From: DASVWZ01 sp963715675
GTDB lineage: Bacteria > Acidobacteriota > Terriglobia > Terriglobales > Acidobacteriaceae
DNA length: 64,000 bases
Assembly: GCA_963715675.1 (NCBI GenBank)
Contig: OY970265.1
Coordinates: forward strand, 1,178,001-1,242,000
Reading direction: 5' to 3'
Shown piece after piece: positions 43,137 to 52,388 of this stretch. The notes beneath the pieces are model-generated. The model ran no database searches. It was not told the origin of the DNA and saw nothing but the letters and a program-made list of their open reading frames with translations. The stretch's first letter is position 1, and every line of letters starts with the position of its first letter. The translations under genes and the position numbers were made by a program.

Positions 43137-43457
43137 CTACTCAATCCCGAGCTGTTTCCGGGCGTCGGCGCTGAGGCGCTCGGGAGTCCACGGCGGGTTC
43201 CAGACGATATTCACCATCGCATTGCGGACCCCGGGAAGCTGCTCGATTCTGGCCTTCACCTGATCGCTGATCATGACGTGCGCCGGACAGCCCTGCGCGG
43301 TGAGCGTCATGTCGACGGTCACATCCTGCTGATCTTCAGGCGCGGGCGCGAAGCGCAATCCGTAAATCAGGCCCAGGTCCACGATGTTGACGGGAATCTC
43401 CGGGTCGTAGCACTGTTTCAACGCGCTCATGACCTCATCTTCTGTAACGGCTGTCAT
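43137..43457 (-). CDS. MIP18/DUF59-type Fe-S cluster assembly factor (SufT/PaaD-like)
   Basis: 106 residues from the ATG at 43457, which has GAGGAGA before it. Core signature: CYDPEIPVNIVDLGLIYGLR, LTAQGCPAHVMISDQV (with the conserved Cys) and VNIVWNPPWTPERLS. Such proteins help mature iron-sulfur proteins in the cytosol. A role for the diiron/Fe-S oxygenase BoxB is possible only through distant context. It is the first gene inside the 7.4-kb block bordered by inverted repeats. Confidence 0.9.
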   Translation of the reverse strand: MTAVTEDEVMSALKQCYDPEIPVNIVDLGLIYGLRFAPAPEDQQDVTVDMTLTAQGCPAHVMISDQVKARIEQLPGVRNAMVNIVWNPPWTPERLSADARKQLGIE

Positions 43458-43597
43458 TCTGTCTCCTCTAGACGGACGCCGCCCCAGCGGCGCACTGCCA
43501 GTGTAACTCAACCGCCAGGCTGGGAGTTGGGCAGTGGCCCTAAATACCTGTCGCAGTTCAGCGTACAGCGCCCTCTGATATGGTGTCTGGGTGAACT

Positions 43598-44305
43598 ATG
43601 ACCGCCGAACTCAAGCATAAGATCCAATTCGTTCTCGCGGTAGCGATCATTCTGGCCGGCGCCCGAACTGCTTACATCTTCTATGAACGCCACCAGGGGG
43701 CACGGCCAGCCACGCAACCAGTCCTCCCGCTGAACCCTGATTTCTACGTCACCCCGAAGAAGCTGTATCCCTACGACCTCAAGACCGCGCAGGAACTGGC
43801 GGGGCAGCCGGTGTGGGTGAAGCTTGGCTATGCGGTGACTTATCTGCCGTACAACCCAACTACGAACCACGCGGATTTTGCTCACCCGGCCGGGACGTTC
43901 CTGCCTCTGGAAAAGCTCCAGGTGCTGAAAGTAGTCATCAATGCTGCCCCCGGCACGAGCGATCGCCAACTTATGGCGGTGTTTGCGAAGAGCGGGAAGA
44001 CGTATGCTTTCTCTGTGGGAAACATCAGTGGCTACCAGTACCACTTCAATGGGAATGACATGCTGTTCATGGAAGATCCGCGCCAACTCTACCGGCATTG
44101 GCCCGCGGAGGTATGGCAAGCCATCGATGAGCACGAGGTGAAGGTGGGGATGAATGAGCTCCAGGCTGGCATGGCGCTCGGCCTGGGAATTCCGCAAACC
44201 ACGGGCGACTTTGGAAACCGCACGCTGAACTATCCCAATGGCCGCCACCCTTTCACGGTGACATTCCAGGGCGGGAAAACTGTGGATATCAAGGGCGGAA
44301 TGTGA
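43598..44305 (+). CDS. Membrane-anchored protein of unknown function
   Basis: 235 residues. An N-terminal signal anchor (IQFVLAVAIILAGARTAYIF, about 9-28) is followed by a soluble domain containing FYVTPKKLYPYDLKTAQELA, GQPVWVKLGYAVTYLPY, and GMALGLGIPQTTGDFGNRTL. The pattern of a short beta sheet ending FTVTFQGGKTVDIKGGM looks like a small beta-barrel or SH3-like fold. I do not recognise a named family. Both neighbours are on the minus strand, so it is monocistronic. Confidence 0.75.
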   Translation: MTAELKHKIQFVLAVAIILAGARTAYIFYERHQGARPATQPVLPLNPDFYVTPKKLYPYDLKTAQELAGQPVWVKLGYAVTYLPYNPTTNHADFAHPAGTFLPLEKLQVLKVVINAAPGTSDRQLMAVFAKSGKTYAFSVGNISGYQYHFNGNDMLFMEDPRQLYRHWPAEVWQAIDEHEVKVGMNELQAGMALGLGIPQTTGDFGNRTLNYPNGRHPFTVTFQGGKTVDIKGGM

Positions 44306-44368
44306 GTCGGAGACGCAGATGCGGCGGTTTGCGGGATCGCATTCCTCTGCCCGCGAAAACAGTGCCCG

Positions 44369-44815
44369 CTATTTCACCACCGGTGATTTCGCGTCGGCAG
44401 TTTTCTGATCGTCGGCGTGGATCACACCGTCTTCGGTGGAGTAAAACGACCGATGATCGGCGTCTATATGTTTGGGCGTCAGGGCCAGTTCGTAGCCGTC
44501 CTTCTGGGAGTGGAAGCTGACGGTATAGTCGCCGCGGTCGGTCTGGACCATGCGGCGAGTGAAGCTTCCAGTGTGGACCAACTGGGTCAGCGAGGTAGCA
44601 TAGTGCTGGTTCGTGCGCTTGTAAACATGCTGCGCGCGAGCTGTAGTGCGGATATAACCGAGGGCGGCTGCTTCCGACTCGGAATGCGCCGGATCACCGG
44701 GAAACTTCGTTGTATAAGCCGTTTGAGCCGCCGCCAGGGACACAGCCAGTATGGATGCTCCCAAGATGCTCCCCGCAAACATCCGTTGCGCTACGCGTTG
44801 GCGCCTTGTTTTCAT
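44369..44815 (-). CDS. Secreted pilin-like/pseudopilin-like protein
   Basis: 148 residues from the ATG at 44815, with GGGAG before it. The mature part resembles type II/IV pseudopilin C-domains: EAAALGYIRTTARAQHVYKR, then HYATSLTQLVHTGSFTRRM and YELALTPKHIDADHRSFYST followed by DGVI. In true pseudopilins a conserved prepilin leader (G-F/M-T-L-x-E) precedes the helix; here an ordinary cleavable signal peptide (AGSILGASILAVSLAAAQ) appears instead. It may be a soluble pilin-related protein. Confidence 0.65.
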   Translation of the reverse strand: MKTRRQRVAQRMFAGSILGASILAVSLAAAQTAYTTKFPGDPAHSESEAAALGYIRTTARAQHVYKRTNQHYATSLTQLVHTGSFTRRMVQTDRGDYTVSFHSQKDGYELALTPKHIDADHRSFYSTEDGVIHADDQKTADAKSPVVK

Positions 44816-44940
44816 GGGGTTTCTCCCTCTGCAAAGCATACTAAATCCAGGTTACTGCCGTAATTGGAAATGACATTACTCACCTTTGCACGGTCGACGG
44901 CTGCAGGTAAGCTAACCCTATCTTCATTCATGGGTCAAAA

Positions 44941-45612
44941 ATGAAATCAACGGGTGTAAAAACAGCGCCGGCCAAGAAAATGCCGATCCGTATTGCCGTG
45001 GTGGAGAGCGACCCACTGCGGTTTGTGGGCTTTCGGGCCCTGTTCGACAACGAACCGGATTTCGAATTGATTTCCTGTTCGCTGCCCGATATCGCGGGAT
45101 TGCCGGACATGGACCTGGTGTTGCTGGGCAACCGCAGCGGCCAGAATCTTTTCGATATGATGGCCAGCCTCAAGGCCACTCGCCCGAGCCTGCGAATCAT
45201 TGTCACCGGCGCCGGCATGGACGATGAAACCGTGCTCAAAGCGATCGCTTCCGGCGCGAAGGGCTACGTCGATGAAGCCGCCTCGCCCGTGGAATTCGTG
45301 CAGGCCATCCGCATCGTCAACGAGGGTTCCGTCTGGGCACCGCGCAAGGTGCTCTCCACGTTCATCGAACGGGTGAGTTCTTCGCCGGGCCGTTCTTTCC
45401 CGGCAGGACGCCTGGCTTTTACCGACCGCGAAAAAGAGGTTCTGGAAATGCTGGTGGTCGGCCGTTCCAACAAAGAGATCGGTGCTGCTCTGGGAATTGA
45501 AGAGCGCACGGTGAAGGCCCACGTGGCCAAGTTGATGCGCAAAGTGGGAGTGCAGAACCGGATTGCGCTCTCGGTACATGCGATCACCCACTCGCTGGTG
45601 GCTGCGAGATAG
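44941..45612 (+). CDS. NarL/LuxR-family response regulator with degenerate receiver
   Basis: 223 residues. The receiver domain (about 16-135) is followed by a LuxR helix-turn-helix (LAFTDREKEVLEMLVVGRSN, NKEIGAALGIEERTVKAHVA). The acidic pocket is partly present (VESDPLRFVGF), and the T (IVTGAG) and K (GAKGYVDE) positions are conserved. The phospho-acceptor Asp is replaced by Gly at about residue 63 (DLVLLGNRSG). So it probably works without phosphorylation, perhaps through binding a ligand or another protein. No histidine kinase is adjacent. Confidence 0.88.
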   Translation: MKSTGVKTAPAKKMPIRIAVVESDPLRFVGFRALFDNEPDFELISCSLPDIAGLPDMDLVLLGNRSGQNLFDMMASLKATRPSLRIIVTGAGMDDETVLKAIASGAKGYVDEAASPVEFVQAIRIVNEGSVWAPRKVLSTFIERVSSSPGRSFPAGRLAFTDREKEVLEMLVVGRSNKEIGAALGIEERTVKAHVAKLMRKVGVQNRIALSVHAITHSLVAAR

Positions 45613-45983
45613 GCGTTTTGCGGAGGTTACCGAAGTACGATGACCTTCGTAATCTTGTGGCTTCCTCGCCTTCGACGCATACTGGATTCACCTACCACAG
45701 AACCTGGGAGACGGGGTTGGGAGCGGAGATTAGGGTCACCGTTGCCGACCCCGAATTTTTTCGGGCTTTATCCTCCCGCTTAACTGATCTGGTACCTTGG
45801 CCCCGCTACGTCCACGCCTGACTTTCCACTGGCCGCAATCTATTACAATCAGCCTCAATAAACAACTTTCATGGAACAGCGACTCTGCCCCCGGGCAGAG
45901 AGGCGGTTCCACGAGGTGAACTTGTAGTCACTGGCCAATGACCAGGACAAAACGTCCAACAGAACCATGAGAGTAGGAGATGC
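45613..45983. other. Intergenic region, nothing recognised
   Basis: About 370 bp. A short plus-strand frame (45618-45821) lacks gene-like features. No terminator or clear promoter was found. The sequence just ahead of 45984 provides GGAG for the next gene. Confidence 0.4.
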
Positions 45984-46676
45984 ATGAAGAAGCTGGTGTT
46001 TCTATATGTGGTACTCAGTTGTGCCGTGGTGAGCGTCGGCGCTGACCAGGAGGCGAAGAACAAGGCGGCGGACCGGGTGCAATCCGCGGCGGATGTCCTC
46101 AACGAGATTCAAGGCGCACCCGACCAGGGGATTCCCGAAGAGGTGCTGGGATCGGCTGAGTGTGTGGCCGTGGTACCCTCCATGCTCAAAGGAGGCTTTG
46201 TCGTCGGAGCCACCTATGGCCGAGGCGTAGCCAGTTGCCGTACTCCGAAGGGCTGGAGCGCGCCCGCGTTCTTCAGGATCGAGGGCGGAAGCTTCGGGCT
46301 GCAGATTGGCGGACAGGTCGTCGATTTGGTCATGCTCGTCATGAACCAGAACGGCATGCGCAACCTGCTGAGCAGCAAATTCAAACTGGGAGCTGATGCC
46401 AGCGTGGCTGCCGGCCCCGTCGGGCGGCACGCTGCCGCGGATACGGATTGGAAATTACGAGCCCAGATCCTCAGCTACTCGCGGGCGCGCGGTGTGTTTG
46501 CCGGACTTGAACTCAACGGCGCCGTGATCGCCCAGGACAAGGACAGCACGAGGGAGTTCTATGGGCACATGGTGTCGACCAAAGCTTCGTTGCAAGGGCA
46601 GTCGGAGGCTCCGAAAGCTGCCTATCCGTTCCTTGAGACCTTGGCGAAGTGGGCCAAGGCCGCGGCAGCGAAATAG
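45984..46676 (+). CDS. Secreted SYLF-domain (Ysc84-like) lipid-binding protein
   Basis: 230 residues with a signal peptide (KLVFLYVVLSCAVVSVGA). SYLF-domain features: PEEVLGSAECVAVVPSMLKG, GFVVGATYGRGVASCRTPKG, APAFFRIEGGSFGLQIGGQV, and the DADASVAAGPVGRHAAADTD-type segment ending with FAGLELNGAVIAQDKDS. SYLF domains bind phosphoinositide-like lipids in eukaryotes and are widespread secreted proteins in Acidobacteriota; the bacterial function is unclear. Confidence 0.88.
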   Translation: MKKLVFLYVVLSCAVVSVGADQEAKNKAADRVQSAADVLNEIQGAPDQGIPEEVLGSAECVAVVPSMLKGGFVVGATYGRGVASCRTPKGWSAPAFFRIEGGSFGLQIGGQVVDLVMLVMNQNGMRNLLSSKFKLGADASVAAGPVGRHAAADTDWKLRAQILSYSRARGVFAGLELNGAVIAQDKDSTREFYGHMVSTKASLQGQSEAPKAAYPFLETLAKWAKAAAAK

Positions 46677-46872
46677 CTGGGTGGTGGGTTGGTGAGAGCC
46701 GGTGCAGGAGGAAAAGCATTGCCAGGACACCAAATAGACCAGTCAGAGAATGTGCGAAAGGGCCGTTTTTGTCGCCGATCAGAAGTGGCCTGAGGTGTAC
46801 TCACGGCCTGCCCGGCAAAAAGGGATCGCTCCAGTGCGCGGATTTCGCACACTGGAACGATAAAACGACTGG

Positions 46873-48777
46873 CTACGGCAGGTAGTAACGGAACGAAGTG
46901 AAGAACATGTTTTCCACTGCATTCGGATTGCCGCCCGTTCCTTCCCAAATGGTGCGGGACAGGTAGGAGTATTGCGGTCCGAACTGGAGCCGGCCCTTGG
47001 GGCCACTGTAGAAGCGGTACCAGAACCCGATCGTTCCTTCCCAAATGCCGCGAGTGTCGCCGGTGCAGTTCTTCAGTCCGCCCGGGTTGAAGCCGCCGGT
47101 TAGCGGCGTGCCGGTCGAACCGAGAACCGGGACACTCCCCGTGCCGGTGGAACCCCCGGACGAACTGGGAGGAGTGACGACGGTGAGGCTGGTGGAGCCC
47201 GGCGGTGTCTCGATGGTGCAGCCCAGATTGCTGCTGCCCGGCGCTCCATAGCCTACCTGGCTCTTGCCGTTCCGGTACCACTCGCGCGCCTCATACTCGA
47301 CGCCGCCGTTGCTGTAAAGGTCCAACTTCTTACCGTGCCACTCCAGGGTGGCTAATCCCTGGTAGTTGCGCATGGGCGTCAGCACTCCATCCGGCCGTGC
47401 GATCACGTCTGCAAGTCCCGCCGACCCGTAGCGTCCGATGCCGTTGCCGCCCAACACATGGAAGCCGAGGTCGATGTGCTTGGCAAAAGTCCCGCGAATG
47501 TTGGCGCCGATTCCGCCTCCGAGAGAGGAGTCGTTGTAGGCCCCGGTAGCTGTCGGACCCTTGGCGCCGCCGCAACTCCCCGAACTCGAGGTCAGCGCGC
47601 AGGGAAAGATGCGATCGCGGAAATCGCTGATGATGCCGAATACTTCGTAATGGCCCCATCCCGGTTCAAAAGCGGTCTTAAACACGAAGTCGGGAGTGAG
47701 GTTGTAGGAATAGTTCGCGGTCGGGTTGTAGAGACCTCCGCTGGTGCCTTGCTGCCCGACCAGGAAGTTGTTGCTGGCTCCATGGCCTCCCAGGGTAGAC
47801 TGGGCATTCTCCACCGAGGCCCCGAACCAGACTTTGTTTCCAAAGTTCCTGGTGACCCGGAAGCCGTACTGGCGCGCCCAACTGAAGCCGACGGTATACT
47901 GCGGGTCAATCGTCATGGGCAGCGCTTCCGAACGGTTGTCCTCGCCTTTCTTGGTTTCGGTGATCAGACTCCACATCTGGCCCCCGGTGAACGTCCAACC
48001 GTTGTTCAGGGCCGCCTGTGCCCAAACTTGCCGCTGACGGAGCGTGTAGCTGTTGCTCTGATTGTTGTTGGAGGTAATGCCGGACGACAGAAAATCGGAT
48101 TCCACGTACCCGCTCAGCTTGGCGTTCGCCAGCTTGCCTTCCGCGAGAAATGAGACCCGTGACTGGCGTCCTGAACCATAGAATTCTGACAGGTTATAGA
48201 GCGACGATCCCGCAGACGGAATGGAGTTAAACGGGGTGTTGATGTCCGAACCGGTCGCATGCTGGCGATAGACCGTTTCTGCCGCCAGGAAGCCTCCCGG
48301 AGTAATGGTGATTCCCTTGTAGTGAATCGCCATCGGACTCTCCAGGCTCGATTGAATGTTCTTTTGCGTCTCCTGCAGGCTCAGCGCTGCATTCGTGGCG
48401 TTGGATTTAAGATCGGACACATCACTCTTCAGCGCGGTCACGTTCTGCTGTTGCTCGCCCGCTTGAGCCGCCGCTGCATCCGCCTTGGTCTGCGCCTGCA
48501 CTGCGATTGCCTGGCTCTGATCCAGTCGCTGCTCGAGTTGCTGAATCTTTTCATCGCGGCTCTGGACCTGCTGGCTGAGTTGCCGGATCTGCTGCTGCTG
48601 TGCCTCGATCGACCGTTGCATGTCGCCGAGCTGAGCTGAAATTGTCGACTCGGATGATCTTGCGACCGTCTTCTTCGTACTCTTCGTTGTGGCAGTGGCC
48701 GTACCTTGCTGCGCCTGCGCGGAAAACACGCTGCCTGCTAGCACCAAAGACAGCGCCAAAGCGGTAAACCGTTCCAT
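46873..48777 (-). CDS. Outer-membrane porin-like beta-barrel with coiled-coil N-terminus
   Basis: 634 residues. Signal peptide (FTALALSLVLAGSVFSAQA), then a coiled coil (about 45-135, LGDMQRSIEAQQQQIRQLSQ and EKIQQLEQRLDQSQAIAV). From about 150 a barrel follows with alternating aromatic strands (ITPGGFLAAETVYRQHA, RVSFLAEGKLANAKLSGYVE) and the terminal strand MFFTSFRYYLP. A Ser/Thr/Gly-rich loop lies near 530-560. Such coiled-coil porins trimerise through the helix in the periplasm. GAGGAGG precedes the ATG. Confidence 0.88.
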   Translation of the reverse strand: MERFTALALSLVLAGSVFSAQAQQGTATATTKSTKKTVARSSESTISAQLGDMQRSIEAQQQQIRQLSQQVQSRDEKIQQLEQRLDQSQAIAVQAQTKADAAAAQAGEQQQNVTALKSDVSDLKSNATNAALSLQETQKNIQSSLESPMAIHYKGITITPGGFLAAETVYRQHATGSDINTPFNSIPSAGSSLYNLSEFYGSGRQSRVSFLAEGKLANAKLSGYVESDFLSSGITSNNNQSNSYTLRQRQVWAQAALNNGWTFTGGQMWSLITETKKGEDNRSEALPMTIDPQYTVGFSWARQYGFRVTRNFGNKVWFGASVENAQSTLGGHGASNNFLVGQQGTSGGLYNPTANYSYNLTPDFVFKTAFEPGWGHYEVFGIISDFRDRIFPCALTSSSGSCGGAKGPTATGAYNDSSLGGGIGANIRGTFAKHIDLGFHVLGGNGIGRYGSAGLADVIARPDGVLTPMRNYQGLATLEWHGKKLDLYSNGGVEYEAREWYRNGKSQVGYGAPGSSNLGCTIETPPGSTSLTVVTPPSSSGGSTGTGSVPVLGSTGTPLTGGFNPGGLKNCTGDTRGIWEGTIGFWYRFYSGPKGRLQFGPQYSYLSRTIWEGTGGNPNAVENMFFTSFRYYLP

Positions 48778-49177
48778 TTCGCCTCCTCAAGATTTGGTTG
48801 GGACACTGGCCCCGATTTCTCGGAACAACAGTGCTGAGCTACATCTTCTCTTGTCACACGGAAAGCTTTTTACAATACCGGAATGCAACGGGAAGAAGTA
48901 TTAACATTTGATGAATTTTTGGTGAATTCAGAGGACTTTGAGGTGTTGCCAATCGAAACAACATTTATAGTGAGCGCTTAAAATATCGGGAATCTCATCG
49001 GTTTTTCCGGACGCGAACATTGCAGCGGGAGTGCCCCCCAGAGTCTTGCACGTGTTGCTCACAATGGAACCTGATTCCGCCTTTGTCGTCCTATCCAATT
49101 AACATTTGCCTTCCCGCGCGCTATCTTTAGAGTGTGAGATCAGCTTTCATACAAGACGCTTAACAAGGATCCCTAAA
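48778..49177. other. Intergenic region, AT-richer than its surroundings
   Basis: About 400 bp between divergent porin and phosphofructokinase genes. No gene seen. A promoter candidate for the kinase is at 49099-49127. Confidence 0.5.
49099..49127 (+). promoter_or_regulatory. Promoter candidate of the phosphofructokinase gene
   Basis: TTAACA (49099-49104), a 17-bp spacer and TATCTT (49122-49127). It leaves a leader of about 45 nt before the ATG at 49178. Confidence 0.5.
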
Positions 49178-50380
49178 ATGGCGAACATTAGCGGCAAAGG
49201 TGTCATAGGTATACTGACCGGCGGCGGGGATGTCCCAGGACTCAACCCTGCCATCCGTGCGATCACCATCCGGGCACTGCGGGAAGGCTTGCAGGTCATC
49301 GGCTTCCGCCGGGGATGGGGTGGCCTGGTCGACCTGATCCGCGACAAAGATGCGGACAACAAAGATAACCTCCTCGTTCTTACCGAGGAGATTGTGAACC
49401 GCGCCGGACGCACGGGCGGTACGTTCCTGCATACTTCCCGCACCAACCCGTGCAAGGTCAAGAAATCCAGCCTGCCGGATCACCTGAAAGATGCCTATAC
49501 CGGGGAGGTGAATGATCTCACTCCGGAAGTGCTGAAGAACCTTGACTGGCTTGGGATCGACTACCTGATTCCCATCGGTGGCGACGACACGCTCAGCTAT
49601 GGAGTCCGACTGTACCAGGAAGGCGCGAAGGTGGTGGCGATTCCCAAAACCATGGACAACGACGTTCCGGGAACCGACTACTGCATCGGATTCAGCACGG
49701 CTGTGACCCGCACCATCCAATTGACCAACAGCCTGCGGACTTCGGCAGGGTCGCACGAACGCTTCATGGTGCTGGAGGTCTTTGGCCGCTATGCGGGATT
49801 TACCGCCATGCTTCCCACCATGGCCGGCGCGGCCAACCGCTGCGTCATTCCCGAATACAAGTTCAATATCGAGCAACTCACCCAACTGTTGATCCATGAT
49901 CGAATGCAGAACCGGAGCCGGTACTCGGTGGTGCTGGTCTCCGAAGGCGCCATGTTCGAAGGTGGTGAGATGGTGTTCAAGGAGGCAGCCACGGACGCGT
50001 TCGGCCACAAGAAACTGGGCGGCATTGGGGACCTGGTTTCGGACCGGCTGAAAGAACTCTCTCCCAAGTACAACAACGGCAAAACCATCGAGGTGATCAA
50101 TCAGAAACTGGGGTATCTGGTCCGTTGCGGTGATCCGGACGCGATTGATTCCATCGTACCGATGGCCTATGGCAACCTGGCGCTGGATCTGATCCTGAAC
50201 AAGATTCATGGCCGGCTGGTGGTGCTGAAGAATGGCCGCTATGACAACATGCCGATCGACGCGGTGACCGCCTCGAAGAAAGTAGTCAACGTCGAGGAGC
50301 ACTACAACACGGAACGCTTGCGGCCGCATTACAGCAGCTTCGAGATGAAGCCGCTGTTCATCATGACCAGCGAAGGTTAG
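49178..50380 (+). CDS. 6-phosphofructokinase, PPi-dependent type by signature residues
   Basis: 400 residues. The family core includes GVIGILTGGGDVPGLN at the start, LIPIGGDDTLS (residues 134-140) and AIPKTMDNDVPGTD. Where ATP-dependent enzymes such as E. coli PfkA have GGDG and PGTIDND, this has Asp137 and Lys157, the two changes that mark pyrophosphate-dependent enzymes. It phosphorylates fructose 6-phosphate in glycolysis; PPi use also allows the reverse reaction. The ATG at 49178 follows AAGGATCCC and fits the conserved start. An earlier in-frame ATG adds 24 residues without family similarity. Confidence 0.9.
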   Translation: MANISGKGVIGILTGGGDVPGLNPAIRAITIRALREGLQVIGFRRGWGGLVDLIRDKDADNKDNLLVLTEEIVNRAGRTGGTFLHTSRTNPCKVKKSSLPDHLKDAYTGEVNDLTPEVLKNLDWLGIDYLIPIGGDDTLSYGVRLYQEGAKVVAIPKTMDNDVPGTDYCIGFSTAVTRTIQLTNSLRTSAGSHERFMVLEVFGRYAGFTAMLPTMAGAANRCVIPEYKFNIEQLTQLLIHDRMQNRSRYSVVLVSEGAMFEGGEMVFKEAATDAFGHKKLGGIGDLVSDRLKELSPKYNNGKTIEVINQKLGYLVRCGDPDAIDSIVPMAYGNLALDLILNKIHGRLVVLKNGRYDNMPIDAVTASKKVVNVEEHYNTERLRPHYSSFEMKPLFIMTSEG

Positions 50381-50431
50381 CTGATCGCGGGTTGTTTACC
50401 GTGCCGATTTCGGAAAAAATCACCCTGAAAC

Positions 50432-50548
50432 ATGGGGTATACCCCCCTCCCCTGGGTCTAGTGGAATCATGAAGTTACGGAGATTTGGTCCGCAAAATCT
50501 AGAGCCCATTGGGGTTAGAGGTATAATCTAGATTCCTAAGGAGTTATA
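50432..50548 (-). repeat. AATCTAGATT-family repeat, unit 5
   Basis: Reverse-strand counterpart of unit 4: TAATCTAGATTCCTAAGGAG with TAGAGCCCATTGGGG and GGAATCATGAAGTTACGG. Confidence 0.75.
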
Positions 50549-50659
50549 TGCTGTTTATTACGGTTCTCCGTAAGGTATACATCTGAGCCTGTCGATCTGC
50601 CGGGATGGCTCAAGGCGCCAGTTGCCAGTTCGCTGCTCTCAGTTCCCGGTCGATGCGGG

Positions 50660-50784
50660 CTGTTTACTTTTTGATACCCCCCTCCCCACCGGTCTAGTGG
50701 AATCATGAAGTTACGAATATTGTCCCGGCAAACTCTAGATTCCATTGGGCTTACGGGTAAAATCTAGATTCATAACGAGTTATA
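50660..50784 (-). repeat. AATCTAGATT-family repeat, unit 6
   Basis: Reverse-strand counterpart of unit 3. The second palindrome has decayed to AACTCTAGATTCC, the first is intact. Confidence 0.75.
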
Positions 50785-51068
50785 CGTCTATTTTATGTGT
50801 TCTCCATAAGATATACATCTGAGCATGTCAGTTTGCCGAGGTGGAGTCAAGGGGAAAGTGGAGGGGGATGTGGGCGGCAGCCGAGAGAGCGGGACCTCGC
50901 CCGGAGTGTCGCGGCTGCAACACTCAACCATGGTGCGTACCAGATCCCCATTCGGCTCCCCTCGTCGCTCCGCTCCTCGGCGGCTCAGGGCAGGCTCTCG
51001 CCCCGCTGGTGAAAGCGCGGGGACTTCGGGATGACTTCTTTGCGGATGAGTCGGTTTTGCCGAGGCCC

Positions 51069-52337
51069 CTATGGGGTGATCTTGAAAACCACGCCACAGC
51101 CGATTTGGGGGCAGGTGAAATTGCCCCCGTGCTGGTGGTGCCGTAGAGGTTGCCTTGCGCGTCTTGTACCAAGGTCGAGCACGGCCCCGCCCCGTCCGTG
51201 TTCGCAAAACTGTGCAGCACCGTCATTTTGCCGTGCTTGTCCAACTTGAACACTGTTCCAAAACCGTAAGTGCCGCCTACACCAGTAGTGCCGTAGAGGT
51301 TACCTTACTTATCCCGCAGCACGGCGGCCTGGGGAAGGGCACCATCCGGCGGGCCGGCGAAGGCGTGCAGCACGGTCTCCCTGCCGTCCGGGCTCAGTTC
51401 ATACACCACACCGCAGCCATACCCTTGGCTATAGATGCAGTTGAAATCGCCGCCGCGATCAGTCATGCCGTACATGCGGCCCTTCGCGTCGCGGACTACG
51501 CCCCCGAAGGGGGACGACCCGTCTGACCCCTTGCTAAAGGTATACAACGTATGGGCCGGGACGATAAGATTCCTGTTCAGCTTGAACACCGTCCCTACGC
51601 AGCAGTACCCGTTCCCCAATGTGGTGCCATAAAGGTTACCGGCGGCGTCCATCGTCAGGGTTGCTGTAGGGCTTTCGGCCGGGGGCGCGAAGTTGAGCAG
51701 AACCGTTTCCTTGCCGTTCTTGTCCAGCTTGAAGACGGTTCCGCAGCCGCCCCAGCATGACGTTGAGGTGCCGCCTTCCTGGGTGGTCCCGTAAATGTTG
51801 CCCTCCGCATCCATGGTCAGGCCTCCGGAGGGCCACTCCCCGTCGGGGTACACGCCGAAACTGTAAAGGATGGTCTCCTGGCCGGAGGTATCCACCTTGA
51901 ACACTGCCCCGTAGTTCGACGCGCCGCCCGAATAGGTGGTGCCATAGAGGTTGCCGTCCTTATCCACCATCAAGCCGGTCATGGGTGTTCCGCCGTCCGG
52001 CGTCCCCGCGAAACGGTGGAGTACGGTCTCGTTGCCGTTCGTGTCCACCTTGAACACGGTGCCACAGCCGGGGCCGATAAAGGCACAGGTAGTCAGGGAT
52101 TCCGCCCAACTCGGTGGTACCGTAGAGGTTGCCGGACGCGTCGACCACCAACCCAGCTAGCGGATTCCTCCCGTCCGTCCCCCCCTTGAAGTCATAGAGC
52201 ACGGTGAATTTCTGCGCCTGCGATGGGAGTGCGGCAAGCAATGCCAATCCCAGTACGACCACGAACGCCAGCACTGGTCTTGCCCATCGCTCGGCTGCCC
52301 GCGAGCTCCACCGCATACCATCCATCGTGTTCGTCAT
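51069..52337 (-). pseudogene. Decayed GloVer-type tandem-repeat protein
   Basis: About 420 codons on the minus strand from an ATG at 52337 with AGGAGG before it. Signal peptide region (ARPVLAFVVVLGLALLAALP), then GloVer repeats (DASGNLYGTTELGG, DKDGNLYGTTYSGGASN, AEGNIYGTTQEGGTS). Three lesions: a frameshift near 52085 (after PDYLCLYRP), a nonsense codon TAA at 51305-51307 inside DKxGNLYGTT, and a 1-nt deletion in a G-run near 51110 before the expected end VVFKITP. The natural stop is at 51069-51071. The gene could still be read as fragments but not as a whole. Confidence 0.85.
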
Positions 52338-52388
52338 GGCGATCCTCCTCATCGTCATCACCAAGCTTGGCGCTCGAGCCAAGTTGCG

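Larger units (their letters stand above)
50432..51052. repeat. Long inverted repeat, right arm (IR-R)
   Basis: Reverse complement of 42427-43049. It contains repeat units 5 and 6 on the minus strand and the segment ending TTCTTTGCGGATGAGTC. Its outer end is 17 bp from the stop of the GloVer pseudogene. Confidence 0.9.

Noticed and set aside
45618..45821. Plus-strand 67-residue frame
   Set aside because: No ribosome-binding site, no family pattern, composition like the surrounding intergenic sequence.
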